In this document: positions 52,201 through 60,700 of the stretch, piece after piece
How the letters are laid out: each line of letters starts with the position of its first letter
Position numbering within the stretch: the stretch's first letter is position 1
Assembly (NCBI RefSeq): GCF_900143285.1
Contig: NZ_FRDN01000003.1
Location: 588,071 to 652,070, forward strand
DNA from: Desulfitobacterium chlororespirans DSM 11544
Lineage (GTDB): Bacteria; Bacillota; Desulfitobacteriia; Desulfitobacteriales; Desulfitobacteriaceae
Direction of reading: 5' to 3'
DNA length: 64,000 bases
Program-made: the position numbers and the translations under genes
The notes under the pieces: model-generated
Told to the model about the DNA's origin: nothing
Seen by the model: the letters and a program-made list of their open reading frames with translations, nothing else
Databases searched by the model: none

Positions 52201-52891
52201 AGATTTGGGGGGAAGCCGGCGGCAGATCGGCATACCAGTCATAGAAGCTGAGCATTGGCCCGCCCACCAGGGAGATAAAACGCGCCCCGGCCGCATAGCT
52301 GACCATGGACATGGCCGGAATGGGGGTGAAGCCGGCGATCCGGTCCGGTCCGTAGGTTTTAATCGTATAAAGCATTTGGGCCGCGATCAGCCGGTAGACT
52401 TCACTCCAGGTGCAGCGCAGAAACCCTCCTTTGCCCCGGGCCTTTTTGTACTGCCCTGCTTTTTCCGGATCTTCGACGATGCTCTGCCAGGCTTCCAGGG
52501 GATTCTCATGAAGTTTTAGGGCTTCCCGCCAAAGCTCCAGCAGGATGCGGCGGATATAAGGGAAGCGGACCCGCAAAGGGCTGTACACGTACCAGGAATA
52601 GCTGGCGCCGCGGGGACAGCCCCGGGGTTCAAACTCCGGCATGTCGGGATCAGTGCCCGGATAATCCCGCTGCTGATGCTCCCAGGTAATCAAACCGTTT
52701 TTGACAAAGACTTTCCAGCTGCAGGACCCGGTACAGTTGACTCCATGGGTGGTCCGCACCACTTTATCATGCTGCCAGCGCTGCCGGTATAAATCTTCCC
52801 AGTCTCTATCCTTTACAGCGGAGCTGCTCCAGCCGTCTGCGTACTTTTCCGTTGCCTGCTGAAAGAAACGCATTTTTTTCCATAGTTTCAT
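49220..52891 (-). CDS. narG: Respiratory nitrate reductase, alpha (catalytic) subunit
   Basis: A 1223-residue molybdoenzyme, close to the usual 1240. The FS0 cluster ligands are H49, C53, C57 and C92 (THGVNCTGSC; RGCPRG), the same numbering as E. coli NarG. GEQTDVPESSDWYNSGYLIMWGSN holds the expected aspartate ligand of molybdenum. The C-terminal HAQDKHINMPGSTI and THNSPTRIHIKPTQCIGGYAQLSYGFNYYGP are typical. There is no export signal, so the active site faces the cytoplasm. It reduces nitrate to nitrite with quinol electrons. Confidence 0.97.
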   Translation of the reverse strand: MKLWKKMRFFQQATEKYADGWSSSAVKDRDWEDLYRQRWQHDKVVRTTHGVNCTGSCSWKVFVKNGLITWEHQQRDYPGTDPDMPEFEPRGCPRGASYSWYVYSPLRVRFPYIRRILLELWREALKLHENPLEAWQSIVEDPEKAGQYKKARGKGGFLRCTWSEVYRLIAAQMLYTIKTYGPDRIAGFTPIPAMSMVSYAAGARFISLVGGPMLSFYDWYADLPPASPQIWGEQTDVPESSDWYNSGYLIMWGSNVPLTRTPDAHFMTEVRYKGTKVVAVSPDYAENVKFADSWMAVKPGSDGALAQAMTHVILKEFYVDKSSPYFVEYAKRFTDLPFLVTLNQWGDCYVTGRFLLASDLGWDIVNPEWQTVVCNEVTGEMTVPNGSIGTRWGDHLKWNLKQEDVHGQSLEPLLSLAEQADERVMVALPYFDNRSKGVKKRELPVRRIRKGDKEFYVTTVYDLMLAHYGVSREGLTGGYPQDYDDQESYTPAWQEQITGVPREQVIQIAREFAENAEQTQGRSMIIMGAGANHWFNSDTIYRAILNLVLLTGCQGVNGGGWAHYVGQEKCRPIEGWNAIAFARDWSAPPRLQNATSFYYFATDQWRYEELPMSQLTAATVGKPRYEHPADYNVLAAQLGWLPSYPQFNVNNLQIADMARAAGAVSPQEVADYVVSSLQEKTIRFAAENPDDPRNFPRTLWVWRSNLLSSSGKGHEYFMKHLLGASHGLLAEENISFKPEKMVWQEAAEGKLDLLINLEFRMTGTALHSDILLPAATWYEKHDLSSTDMHPFVHPFNPAIDPPWEAKTDWNIFRGMAEVFSDMAAKYFPGVHQDLVAVPLMHDSVDEIAQPFGRVREWSKGEVAPVPGKTMPKLVPVERDYGLIHEKYSSLGPLLEKNPVGAHGISFSVADQYHQLKAINGTVEAGLAAGRPKLETARQAAEAMLTLSSATNGKVAMKAWEAEEGKTGLLLKDIAEERAGERLTFDGITAQPRQVIPTPVFTGSNKGNRRYSPFTTNIERLVAFRTLTGRQQFYLDHEVILEYGEGLPIFKPTLQLLVLADRDQQPSRKEKEIVLRYLTPHGKWNIHSTYQDNIHMLTLFRGGPHIWLNHQDAQEADIGDNDWVELYNRNGVVVARAVLTHRLPRGTTFMTHAQDKHINMPGSTITGERGGTHNSPTRIHIKPTQCIGGYAQLSYGFNYYGPIGNQRDVYVSIRKLNEVNWLED

Positions 52892-52909
52892 GCCGTTAAC
52901 TCCCTTTGT

Positions 52910-54130
52910 TTACACTGAATTTTTAGCCAGGCCGGGTTCCGGCAGCGAACTAAGCTTTGACCGGGATTTGCGCAGAACAAAAACCAGTAACGCCGCGGCC
53001 AGGAATGTGGCGGCCAGCCACCAGAAACCGTATGAGTATGAGCCCGTGAGTCCTTTCACATTGCCCAGTATATTAGGCAGAATAAAGCCGCCGACACCGC
53101 CGGCCGCGCCGACAAAGCCGGTCATGATTCCAACTTCCTTAGGGAACTCCGTAGGGATAACCTGAAACAACGCGCCATTCCCTATACCAAAAAACAGCAT
53201 TGTCAGGAACAGCACTCCCAAAGCGACATAAGCCGAAGACGGGAGAGTTCCTGCCAGCAACAGCAGCATGCTCAATACCAGATATAATCCTATCAACATT
53301 TTCATTCCACCCAAGCGGTCTCCCAAGTAGCCGCCGATCGGGCGTATAAAGCTGCCCGCGAAAACAATCAGGGTAACAAAATCGCCCGCCGTTACTTTGC
53401 TCAATTGATACTGATCGACAAAAAACAAAGACAAATAGCTTGTCATGCCCACAAAGCCCCCAAAGGTCAAGCTGTAAAAGAAGCTGTATAGCCAGGTCTC
53501 CTTGTGTTTGACGATTTGCAGATAGGCACTGACTCCCTGCGGCTTGGGAGCGTTAGGATTATCTTTGGCCAAGAAGATAAAAACTGCCAAAGCAACTGTC
53601 AGCGGGATCAGAGCAAGGCCGAAGACGCCATGCCAGCCCACCTGTTCAGCCAAACGCGGAGCAAAAAGAGTCGCCAGCACGGTTCCGCTGTTGCCGGCTC
53701 CGGCAATTCCCATAGCCAGCCCCTGATGCTCCGGCGGATACCAGCGGCTGGCCAGAGGCAACGCCACCGCAAAGCTGGCTCCGCTCACTCCCAGAAGCAG
53801 ACCTAAGGCATATATCTCTCCGATCCCGTTGCCGAAGAGATATCCCCACAATAAGGGCACCATAGTGACCAGCATTCCGATAATGCCAATCCTTTTCCCG
53901 CCGAAACGGTCCGCCAAAAGACCCATCGGAATCCGCAGAAACGCCCCACCCAGAACCGGCAGTCCTACCATCAACCCTTTTTGTGCATCGGTCATTTGGA
54001 ATTCGCCCACAACAAAAGTCGAAGTAACCCCTAACAGAACCCAAATCATAAAACTGATATCGAAATAAAAAAATGAGGCAATTAAGGTTCCTAAATGGCC
54101 GCTTTTCAGAAAGCCCTTACCAGAAGCCAT
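52910..54130 (-). CDS. narK: NarK-family nitrate/nitrite transporter
   Basis: A 406-residue MFS protein with 12 helices. FFYFDISFMIWVLLGVTSTFV, LMVGLPVLGGAFLRIPMGLLADRFGGKR, and the two nitrate signatures AGAGNSGTVLATLFAPRL and FVGAAGGVGGFILPNILG fit the NNP family. It is the second of two different NarK proteins before narG, probably a nitrate/nitrite antiporter or nitrate importer. It lies 18 bases before narG. Confidence 0.93.
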   Translation of the reverse strand: MASGKGFLKSGHLGTLIASFFYFDISFMIWVLLGVTSTFVVGEFQMTDAQKGLMVGLPVLGGAFLRIPMGLLADRFGGKRIGIIGMLVTMVPLLWGYLFGNGIGEIYALGLLLGVSGASFAVALPLASRWYPPEHQGLAMGIAGAGNSGTVLATLFAPRLAEQVGWHGVFGLALIPLTVALAVFIFLAKDNPNAPKPQGVSAYLQIVKHKETWLYSFFYSLTFGGFVGMTSYLSLFFVDQYQLSKVTAGDFVTLIVFAGSFIRPIGGYLGDRLGGMKMLIGLYLVLSMLLLLAGTLPSSAYVALGVLFLTMLFFGIGNGALFQVIPTEFPKEVGIMTGFVGAAGGVGGFILPNILGNVKGLTGSYSYGFWWLAATFLAAALLVFVLRKSRSKLSSLPEPGLAKNSV

Positions 54131-54165
54131 GTTATCACTCCCATTGTTCTAAAATCAGATTGCCT

Positions 54166-55467
54166 TTAACATTTGATTTCGGCATTTCTCCGGTCATAGT
54201 AATACCAATTGATGCCCAGGCTGACGACATAAAAGGCTACAAAAGCCAGCATTGCGCCGTTTGGCGAAGCCGTTGCCTGGAGCGACCAACTAAAGGCCTT
54301 AGGAATAAAATAGGCGGCATAAGCGGCAATCGCCGAGGTGATACCCAGAACAGCGGATGCCTCCTTGGGCGGAAAGATCACTGGAATCATCCGGAAGGTA
54401 GAGCCGTTGGCGATTCCGGCCGTAATAAAGAGCAGCATAAACATCGTGAAAAATCCAACAAATGAGTTCATTCCAATAAAGAATATAGCGCCTAAAGCCG
54501 AAGCGATCATAACAAGCACATCCAGCGTGGTAATTCGGGCGCCACCGAATTTATCTCCCAGCCAGCCGCCCAGCGGACGGGCCAGCGCGCCTACCAGTGG
54601 TCCGAGAAATGCCAGCTGCAGACCGTTCACATCCGGAAACTGCGTTTTGATAAGCAACGGAAACGCCGCCGAATAACCGATAAACGATCCGAAGCACATG
54701 GTATACAGCCAGGACATCAGCCAGGTATGTTTGCGTTTAAGGACAATCATCTGCTCCCGGACGGAGGCTTTGGCCGTCTCCAGATTATTCATGCCCCAAA
54801 AGGCTGCTATGACAGTGAGCGCAATGGGAATAACCCAGATAAACAGGGCATTTTGCAGAAAAACCTGCTGCTGAAGGCCCCCCTGCACCATCATCTGGGG
54901 AGCGCCGCCGATACTTCCGAAGATCCCCACAGTAATGACCAAAGGCGCTAAAAACTGCACGGCACTCACGCCTAAATTGCCCAACCCGGCATTCAAGCCC
55001 AGAGCGGTTCCCTTCGCTTTTTTCGGAAAAAAGAAACTGATATTGGCCATTGAAGAGGCAAAATTTCCGGCTCCTAAACCGCAAAAAGCGGCCAGAATTG
55101 CCATAGTGGTAAATGATGTTGCGGGATTTTGCACGGCCAGGCCAATCCCGATGGTGGGAATCAGCAGCGACGCCGTACTTACAACTGTCCAATTGCGGCC
55201 TCCAAAAACTGGAACCGTAAATGAATAAAAAAAGCGCATTGTCGCCCCCGTCAGGCCCGGAAGAGCCGCCAACGTAAACAATTGATCCGTGGTAAACTGG
55301 AATCCCGCTGAGTTCAGGTTAACTGCCACCACCGACCATAATTGCCAGACTGCAAAGGCCAGTAAAAGTGCGGGAATGGAAATCCACAAATTGCGGTTCG
55401 CCACCTTTTTTCCCTTGGTTTCCCAGAATTCCTGATCTTCCGGGTCCCATCTTTCAATCTTTTGCAT
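54166..55467 (-). CDS. narK: NarK-family nitrate/nitrite transporter (second type)
   Basis: A 433-residue NNP-type MFS protein and the first gene of the nar unit. FTTDQLFTLAALPGLTGATMRFFYSF, CGLGAGNFASSMANISFFFPKKAKGTALGLNAGLGNLG and the second-half FITAGIANGSTFRMIPVIFP are the NarK/NasA signatures. Two unlike NarK proteins in tandem recall the NarK1-NarK2 pairs of other nitrate respirers, one proton-coupled importer and one exchanger, but which is which is not clear here. Confidence 0.93.
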   Translation of the reverse strand: MQKIERWDPEDQEFWETKGKKVANRNLWISIPALLLAFAVWQLWSVVAVNLNSAGFQFTTDQLFTLAALPGLTGATMRFFYSFTVPVFGGRNWTVVSTASLLIPTIGIGLAVQNPATSFTTMAILAAFCGLGAGNFASSMANISFFFPKKAKGTALGLNAGLGNLGVSAVQFLAPLVITVGIFGSIGGAPQMMVQGGLQQQVFLQNALFIWVIPIALTVIAAFWGMNNLETAKASVREQMIVLKRKHTWLMSWLYTMCFGSFIGYSAAFPLLIKTQFPDVNGLQLAFLGPLVGALARPLGGWLGDKFGGARITTLDVLVMIASALGAIFFIGMNSFVGFFTMFMLLFITAGIANGSTFRMIPVIFPPKEASAVLGITSAIAAYAAYFIPKAFSWSLQATASPNGAMLAFVAFYVVSLGINWYYYDRRNAEIKC

Positions 55468-55536
55468 ACTTTTCCTCCTTACTTTCTATTTCGTTTTCCT
55501 ATCCTATTATCCGTCTACTGAAATATAAAGAATATC

Positions 55537-55571
55537 AGGGAATACCCTTTTTTTGTTTAGGGAAAACTCTA
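55537..55571 (-). promoter_or_regulatory. Two NreC-type binding sites upstream of the nar unit
   Basis: AGGG-AATA-CCCT (55537-55548) and TAGGG-AAAA-CTCTA (55558-55571) match the known staphylococcal NreC consensus TAGGG-N4-CCCTA, the second with one mismatch. Their centres lie about 22 bases apart, two DNA turns. A -10-like TATATT follows about 15-20 bases downstream of the nearer site and no good -35 exists, as for an activated promoter. Confidence 0.65.
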
Positions 55572-55649
55572 TTTTGTTTTTAGGGACTTTATTTTGTCCT
55601 AATAAAAAACTGTTCCCAGCGCGGTTTTGTCTAACTTCTGAAACAGTTT

Positions 55650-55870
55650 TTATAAATAGCACGACACATGGGCCAGGTTCATGACTTCTACCACTTCCCG
55701 CCTCCAGGCAATCCGTAGATACTTGTGGTTTTTCAGAATGATCTCTTAATAGTGGACATACATGTGTTAGGTTAGTATGTTACTCGCACCGTGCAGATCC
55801 CGATGCTGAACATAACCACATCCGCTTTCTATGCTTTTCTTTATAGGGATAGCGGATTTTGGTGTACCCT
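55650..55870 (-). pseudogene. Remnant of an IS200/IS605-family tnpB gene
   Basis: On the minus strand CGYVQHRDLHGASNILT (55770-55820) is the end of the TnpB zinc-finger/RuvC part (C-G-x-x-x-HRD-x-x-GA-x-NIL). Just before it another frame reads YTKIRYPYKEKH. After it KYLRIAWRREVVEVMNLAH ends at the stop at 55650-55652. Frames differ, so this is an eroded piece. A further short minus-strand frame ends DSIFGSDQAVYEMYLDAREN near 55882; I do not recognise it. Otherwise 55572-56048 holds no gene. Confidence 0.6.
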
Positions 55871-56048
55871 AAGACCTTCGCTTACCAGGCATTTTCACGA
55901 GCGTCAAGATACATCTCATAGACCGCCTGATCGGAACCAAAGATGCTATCCATAAAAAGCAAGAACTTGCCAAGCAAGGGAAAAGGATTTACTCCTAAAC
56001 ATGTCGAAATAATTATAATAACTGTCAGCGGATGGGAAGGTGATACCC

Positions 56049-56954
56049 TTGAAAAAAATGCTCCTGGCCACATTAGTTGGCATATCGATACTCTTGACAG
56101 GCTGCAATGGAAGTAAAGATGTGGATTCTCCGATTGGAGCAACATCACCCACTCATTCTTCTACTCTAAGTCAAGAAGAGGCCCTCCGGGTCCTCTATCA
56201 GGAACTCTTAGCCAAAACGGAGCACACCGTAGCCTTTTTGAAAGAAGCCAGAGTCGGCAATCATACGATCTACGCGTTTCAACACATGATCAATGGCCGA
56301 GCTCCGACTATTGATTTTGTTCATAGCAAAACCGGCAAAGTTTATTATGACAGTGTCGAATTGCTTTTGGATATTTTTATTAATAGTGAGGATAAAGAGC
56401 CCTACAAAGCGGCCAATTATATTAATAAAGACATTTATTATCTGGAGATGAAATCAGTAAACGATCCGGAACCAACAACCTGGAGCACCTATGTCTTCAA
56501 CGAAGATGCTTATACCAGTGCTGAAGCGGCTAAAAAGGCCGTTGTTAAGGTATACGCGGAGAATCATCCCACCTTAAGCCTCCTGGGCAAGCCTCTGGCT
56601 GAAGTCGAAAAAATCACCAAAGTTGAATCCATAAAAGCGCCTGTAGAGACTAAAGACGAGGAAACCACTGAGGTCACTCAGATTGCTCTTGACAATATTC
56701 TAATTCTCTTCGACAAAGACTCTATTTCCTCAGAGATCTTCCTTGAGGGTCAGCAGGAAATCTTAGGCGTAAAAATCGGCGAACCCTTTAACGAGATCAG
56801 CGACAAGCTGGGCATGCCCGATAGCTTCGGCCAAGATCCGGAGTTCGAGAATATCTACACCATGCGCTACCTTTTCGATGGTTTTCAAATCGAGTTCTAC
56901 GGTGAGAATAAGGACGCCAATACTGTAAGTGCTCTGATTAAAAAACGGATTTAA
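56049..56954 (+). CDS. Lipoprotein of unknown function
   Basis: A 301-residue protein started at the TTG at 56049, with GGGAAGGTG upstream. The signal peptide ends with lipobox LTGC. The mature protein has a Ser/Thr linker, then two mixed domains: EEALRVLYQELLAKTEHTVAFLKEARVGNHTIYAFQHMI, and a C-terminal piece GVKIGEPFNEISDKLGMPDSFGQD resembling the repeated small domains of some Firmicute lipoproteins (SmpA/OmlA-like layout). The function is unknown. Confidence 0.72.
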   Translation: MKKMLLATLVGISILLTGCNGSKDVDSPIGATSPTHSSTLSQEEALRVLYQELLAKTEHTVAFLKEARVGNHTIYAFQHMINGRAPTIDFVHSKTGKVYYDSVELLLDIFINSEDKEPYKAANYINKDIYYLEMKSVNDPEPTTWSTYVFNEDAYTSAEAAKKAVVKVYAENHPTLSLLGKPLAEVEKITKVESIKAPVETKDEETTEVTQIALDNILILFDKDSISSEIFLEGQQEILGVKIGEPFNEISDKLGMPDSFGQDPEFENIYTMRYLFDGFQIEFYGENKDANTVSALIKKRI

Positions 56955-56959
56955 CCTTA

Positions 56960-56988
56960 CTGTGGGCTCTCCGGCCCGCAGTTTTTAT
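56960..56988 (+). terminator. Terminator after the lipoprotein
   Basis: CTG-t-GGGC and GCCC-g-CAG stem with loop TCTCCG, then TTTTTATT. Confidence 0.8.
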
Positions 56989-57003
56989 TATGAATGAATT
57001 TAT

Positions 57004-57060
57004 TATGAATGAAAAAAGCAGCTGCCTGATGAACTTTGCCGTTCATTGCGCAGCTGCCCT
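57004..57060 (-). terminator. Terminator after the WecA-like gene
   Basis: GCAGCTGC...ATGAAC with GTTCAT...GCAGCTGC, followed on the minus strand by TTTTTTC. Confidence 0.85.
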
Positions 57061-57068
57061 AATTTTGC

Positions 57069-58019
57069 TCAAATACTTAAAAGTAAAATGATAATCGATA
57101 GCAAACTAAAGCATACACTCATTAAGCTGATAAAAGCTACCGTCTGTTTGGGATTAAGACCTGAAGAAATCAAGCGGTGATGAATTTGGGTTGCATCTGC
57201 CTTGTAAATGGATTCTCCACGGGAAAATCGCTTCAATACCACAATAATATTATCAAAAATCGGTACGCCAAGAGCCAGCACAGGAATACTCAAAGATACC
57301 AGGGTAGCTTGTTTAAAGGCACCGCTTAAAGCGACGATGGCCAGAATGAACCCCAGAAAATTTGCTCCCGAATCACCCATAAAGATTCTGGCCGGGTGCC
57401 GGTTATATCTTAAAAAGCCCAGGGCCGCCCCCACCAGCAGCGCCGAAAGCAAAGCCGAATCACTTTGTCCTTTTGCCAAAGCGGCCACATAGAGTGTCGC
57501 ACCGGCGATAGAAGACAGCATCCCGGCAAGACCGTCAATGCCATCGGACCAATTGATAACCGTAGTAACTCCTACAATCCACATGATACTTAAAATAAGC
57601 TGAATGGCATAAGGCAAGACAATATATTGCTGTGTAAAGGGATTGGTAAAGCCATAGAAGACAATCCCGGAAGAAAACACGATCCATGCCGCGAGAATAT
57701 GAACCATGAGTCTGGGCAAGGCCGGAAACTCCTTGCCCAGAGTTTTATACCAGTCGTCAATCAGCCCAATTCCTAAAACGAGAAGAGAAGCGATAATGAT
57801 AGCCATCGACTGGTAATTTAACGGTCTTACGAAAACTAAGTAGCCGATCATAAAGCCTAAGAAAATTCCAACTCCGCCGAGTAAAGGAATGGGGTGTTTA
57901 TGCTTTTTTCTTTCCGTCGGTTTATCAACAAAGTCCCATTTCACGGCGAGCTTTTCCAATAGAGGTATACTTATAAAAACAATTAAGAACACGAAAAAAA
58001 AGGGGAAAATAAACTCCAT
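57069..58019 (-). CDS. Glycosyltransferase family 4 / MraY-WecA-TagO-type transferase
   Basis: A 316-residue, ten-helix protein. HPIPLLGGVGIFLGF, GLIDDWYKTLGKEFPALPR (the DDx motif), VINWSDGIDGLAGMLS and FMGDSGANFLGF are the family signatures, with the HHR loop QIHHRLISSGLNPKQTV. NWSDGIDGL and the H-x-P-x-x-GG start fit the WecA/TagO group (N-acetylglucosamine 1-phosphate to undecaprenyl phosphate) more than MraY. It begins synthesis of wall polymer or surface glycan. Confidence 0.88.
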   Translation of the reverse strand: MEFIFPFFFVFLIVFISIPLLEKLAVKWDFVDKPTERKKHKHPIPLLGGVGIFLGFMIGYLVFVRPLNYQSMAIIIASLLVLGIGLIDDWYKTLGKEFPALPRLMVHILAAWIVFSSGIVFYGFTNPFTQQYIVLPYAIQLILSIMWIVGVTTVINWSDGIDGLAGMLSSIAGATLYVAALAKGQSDSALLSALLVGAALGFLRYNRHPARIFMGDSGANFLGFILAIVALSGAFKQATLVSLSIPVLALGVPIFDNIIVVLKRFSRGESIYKADATQIHHRLISSGLNPKQTVAFISLMSVCFSLLSIIILLLSI

Positions 58020-58317
58020 CAAAAGTACTGCCCTCCCTCATGTCACCTTAAGCAATACACAATTTATCCTCGATTTTTGTTACTTTTTGGTTACTATAGA
58101 TCTTTATTACTATGGATCTTTTTTATTATAGCACTTTATCCACTAAAAGCGAACCAAGCCTTAGTTCCATGTCCTTGTAGGTTGAGATTTCCCGACCTCT
58201 CCTCACAAGGAAAAGGTTTTGCTCAGCACTGCAAATTCTTCCTTGTAATAGGCCGGCCCCGCCATTTATGATAAAAGAGGTATATTGTGTAAAAATGTAT
58301 TATAGGAGGTTTCCTGC

Positions 58318-59595
58318 ATGTTGCACACAAACGGAGAGCAGTTGCTTAAGGAATTCGCCGACCATGCCTACCCCCGTCAGGTGGCAGAAGTTATCCCCGG
58401 TGGTGTTTATCATGTGATAGGCTATGGGCACAGCAATGCCGGCTTTATCATCGCCGAAAATTCCGTCATTCTTATTGATACTCTGGACAGCGATGAGCGG
58501 GCCCAAACCCTTAAATCCCTGATCGCTCAACATACCGATAAACCAGTTAAGACGATCATTTACACCCACGGTCATCCGGATCATCGCGGGGGTTCCGGTG
58601 CCTTCATGGACAGCAATCCGGAAATAATTGCCTTTGCTCCTTGCAAGCCTGTCCTAGGGCGAATGAACGCCCTCCAGGATGTGCTCAATCAGCGTGGCAT
58701 TCGCCAGTTCGGCTACCAACTCAACAATGAGGAAGCCCTTACCCAAGGCCTCGGAATTCGGGAAGGCAAGGCCCAAGGGGAGGGGCAATATGCCATTATG
58801 CCGCCGACCACAGTCTATCAAGAGGACACCGTTCTTCGCTCTATAGACGGCATTGATCTGGAGCTGGCGGCCGCACCCGGTGAAGCCGACGATCAGATTC
58901 TGATCTGGCTCCCTGCACATAAAGTCCTCTTTTGCGGTGATAATTACTACGGCTGCTGGCCCAATCTCTACGCTATCCGCGGCAGTCAGTACCGGGATGT
59001 CAGCGCCTGGGTGGACACACTGGATAAACTCATCGCTTACCGGGCCCACTTTCTACTGCCCGGCCATACCCGCCCCATCGTCGGAGAAACCGCCGTTCAG
59101 GAAACCCTGACTAATTTCCGGGATGCCATTGATTATGTTCTTACGGAAACTTTAAAGGGAATGAATCAGGGCCTGACCATGGATGAGGTGGCCGAGGCCG
59201 TCAAACTGCCTGAAAAATGGGCTAAGCTACCTTATCTGGGTGAGTTTTACGGCACCGTGTCCTGGTCTGTCCGGGGCATTTATGCCGGTTATGTGGGCTG
59301 GTTTGACGGTAACCCCACCCACCTCAATCCGCTGCCGCCTGCCGTTCAAGCCCAAAAAACCGTCGCCCTGATGGGCGGAACAGAAACAGTTCTATCCGCC
59401 ATCCGCCAGGCCTTGGCTGACCAGGATTATCAGTGGAGTATCGTCCTTGCCGATCTGCTGCTCGCTATGGACTGCTTCCATAAACAAGCCAAAGAGTACA
59501 AAGTCCAGGGACTGGTGGGACTTGGTCATAGGGAGACCAGTGCCAATGGCCGCCACTATTACCTTGCCTATGCCAAAGAGTTGCTGGCCGAATAG
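58318..59595 (+). CDS. Metallo-beta-lactamase-fold hydrolase, alkylsulfatase-like
   Basis: A 425-residue protein; the ATG at 58318 follows AGGAGG. Metal ligands H84, H86, D88 and H89 lie in IYTHGHPDHRGG, with further ligands near FCGDNYYG and LLPGHTRPI. After the metal domain comes GLGEFYGTVSWSVRGIYAGYVGWFDGNP-type sequence (about 305-335), the alkylsulfatase dimerization domain. The SCP2-like C-terminal domain of SdsA1 and BDS1 is missing, so the protein is short (425 versus about 650). No signal peptide is seen, so it acts in the cytoplasm. The substrate is unknown. Confidence 0.85.
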   Translation: MLHTNGEQLLKEFADHAYPRQVAEVIPGGVYHVIGYGHSNAGFIIAENSVILIDTLDSDERAQTLKSLIAQHTDKPVKTIIYTHGHPDHRGGSGAFMDSNPEIIAFAPCKPVLGRMNALQDVLNQRGIRQFGYQLNNEEALTQGLGIREGKAQGEGQYAIMPPTTVYQEDTVLRSIDGIDLELAAAPGEADDQILIWLPAHKVLFCGDNYYGCWPNLYAIRGSQYRDVSAWVDTLDKLIAYRAHFLLPGHTRPIVGETAVQETLTNFRDAIDYVLTETLKGMNQGLTMDEVAEAVKLPEKWAKLPYLGEFYGTVSWSVRGIYAGYVGWFDGNPTHLNPLPPAVQAQKTVALMGGTETVLSAIRQALADQDYQWSIVLADLLLAMDCFHKQAKEYKVQGLVGLGHRETSANGRHYYLAYAKELLAE

Positions 59596-59713
59596 AAGGA
59601 TCAAGATTTTCTTCTCTAGCATTTAGAAATATGATATACTTCTTCCGTTGTCATGCAGCATAGGTCAACATCATGATCTACTCATAAGCGATACAACGGA
59701 AATGGAGACACCC

Positions 59714-60595
59714 ATGAACAGGTCCTATATCAAATACATAGCCTCCCTGATTTTGTTCGGCTTCAACGGAATCGTGGCTAGTCATATTTCTTTAAGCAGC
59801 TATGAAATTGTGTTTACAAGAACACTCATCGGCAGTCTGTTTCTGGTTCTTGTCTTCGGTTTTTCCAAACAGAAGATGCGGTTTTTAAGCAATAAATCCC
59901 ACTTTCTCTATCTGTGCCTATCCGGCGTGGCCATGGGGGCCAGCTGGATGTTTCTTTATGAAGCATATACCCAAATCGGTGTGAGCATTGCCACCCTGGC
60001 CTATTACTGCGGTCCTGTGATTGTTATGGTCCTTTCTCCCCTTCTTTTCAAAGAAAGGATGACAAGTGCCAAACTTATAGGTTTTCTCGCCGTACTGACG
60101 GGCATGCTTTGTGTCTCCGGTCAGGCGATGTCTGAGGAGAAGACCCTTTTCGGATTGATATGCGGACTGTTATCCGCCGTGATGTACGCCGTTATGGTGA
60201 TCTTCAATAAAAAAGCAGTCAGCATAACCGGACTTGAAAACTCGATGTGGCAGCTGATGGCAAGCTTCGCCACTGTCTTCCTCTTCCTTGGCCTGAAACA
60301 GGGTTTTTCCATTAACATTGCCTCGGGAGATTGGCTGCCCATTCTGATTTTAGGCATCGTCAACACCGGTATCGGCTGTTATTTCTATTTTTCCTCCATT
60401 GGCCTTTTGCCGGTGCAGACAGTAGCCATTTGCGGTTATCTGGAACCCCTTTCCGCTTTGCTTTTTTCGGCTGCTCTCCTGGGGGAGAGATTAAGCTTAG
60501 TGCAAATCCTTGGGGCACTGCTGATCTTAGGGGGCGCTGCTTTTGGGGAATTGTACCGTCGGAAACTCCCGGCCAACTCTTCTCTGACCACATGA
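59714..60595 (+). CDS. DMT-superfamily (EamA) transporter
   Basis: A 293-residue, ten-helix protein; the ATG at 59714 has GGAGACACCC upstream. Two EamA repeats are visible: ASLILFGFNGIVASHISLSSYEIVFTRTLIGSLFL, then YEAYTQIGVSIATLAYYCGPVIVMVLSPLLFKERM, and the second-half GIVNTGIGCYFYFSSIGLLPVQTVAICGYLEPLSALLFSA. It probably exports or imports a small metabolite. Confidence 0.88.
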   Translation: MNRSYIKYIASLILFGFNGIVASHISLSSYEIVFTRTLIGSLFLVLVFGFSKQKMRFLSNKSHFLYLCLSGVAMGASWMFLYEAYTQIGVSIATLAYYCGPVIVMVLSPLLFKERMTSAKLIGFLAVLTGMLCVSGQAMSEEKTLFGLICGLLSAVMYAVMVIFNKKAVSITGLENSMWQLMASFATVFLFLGLKQGFSINIASGDWLPILILGIVNTGIGCYFYFSSIGLLPVQTVAICGYLEPLSALLFSAALLGERLSLVQILGALLILGGAAFGELYRRKLPANSSLTT

Positions 60596-60700
60596 ACCCG
60601 GTATGAATCCAGAAATAATTACCATGCCTTTTAACTCTTAAAATCTGCTTCCTTATCCGTATTAATGATTGTATTCATGAAAGGTTAAGGAGGCGACGGT

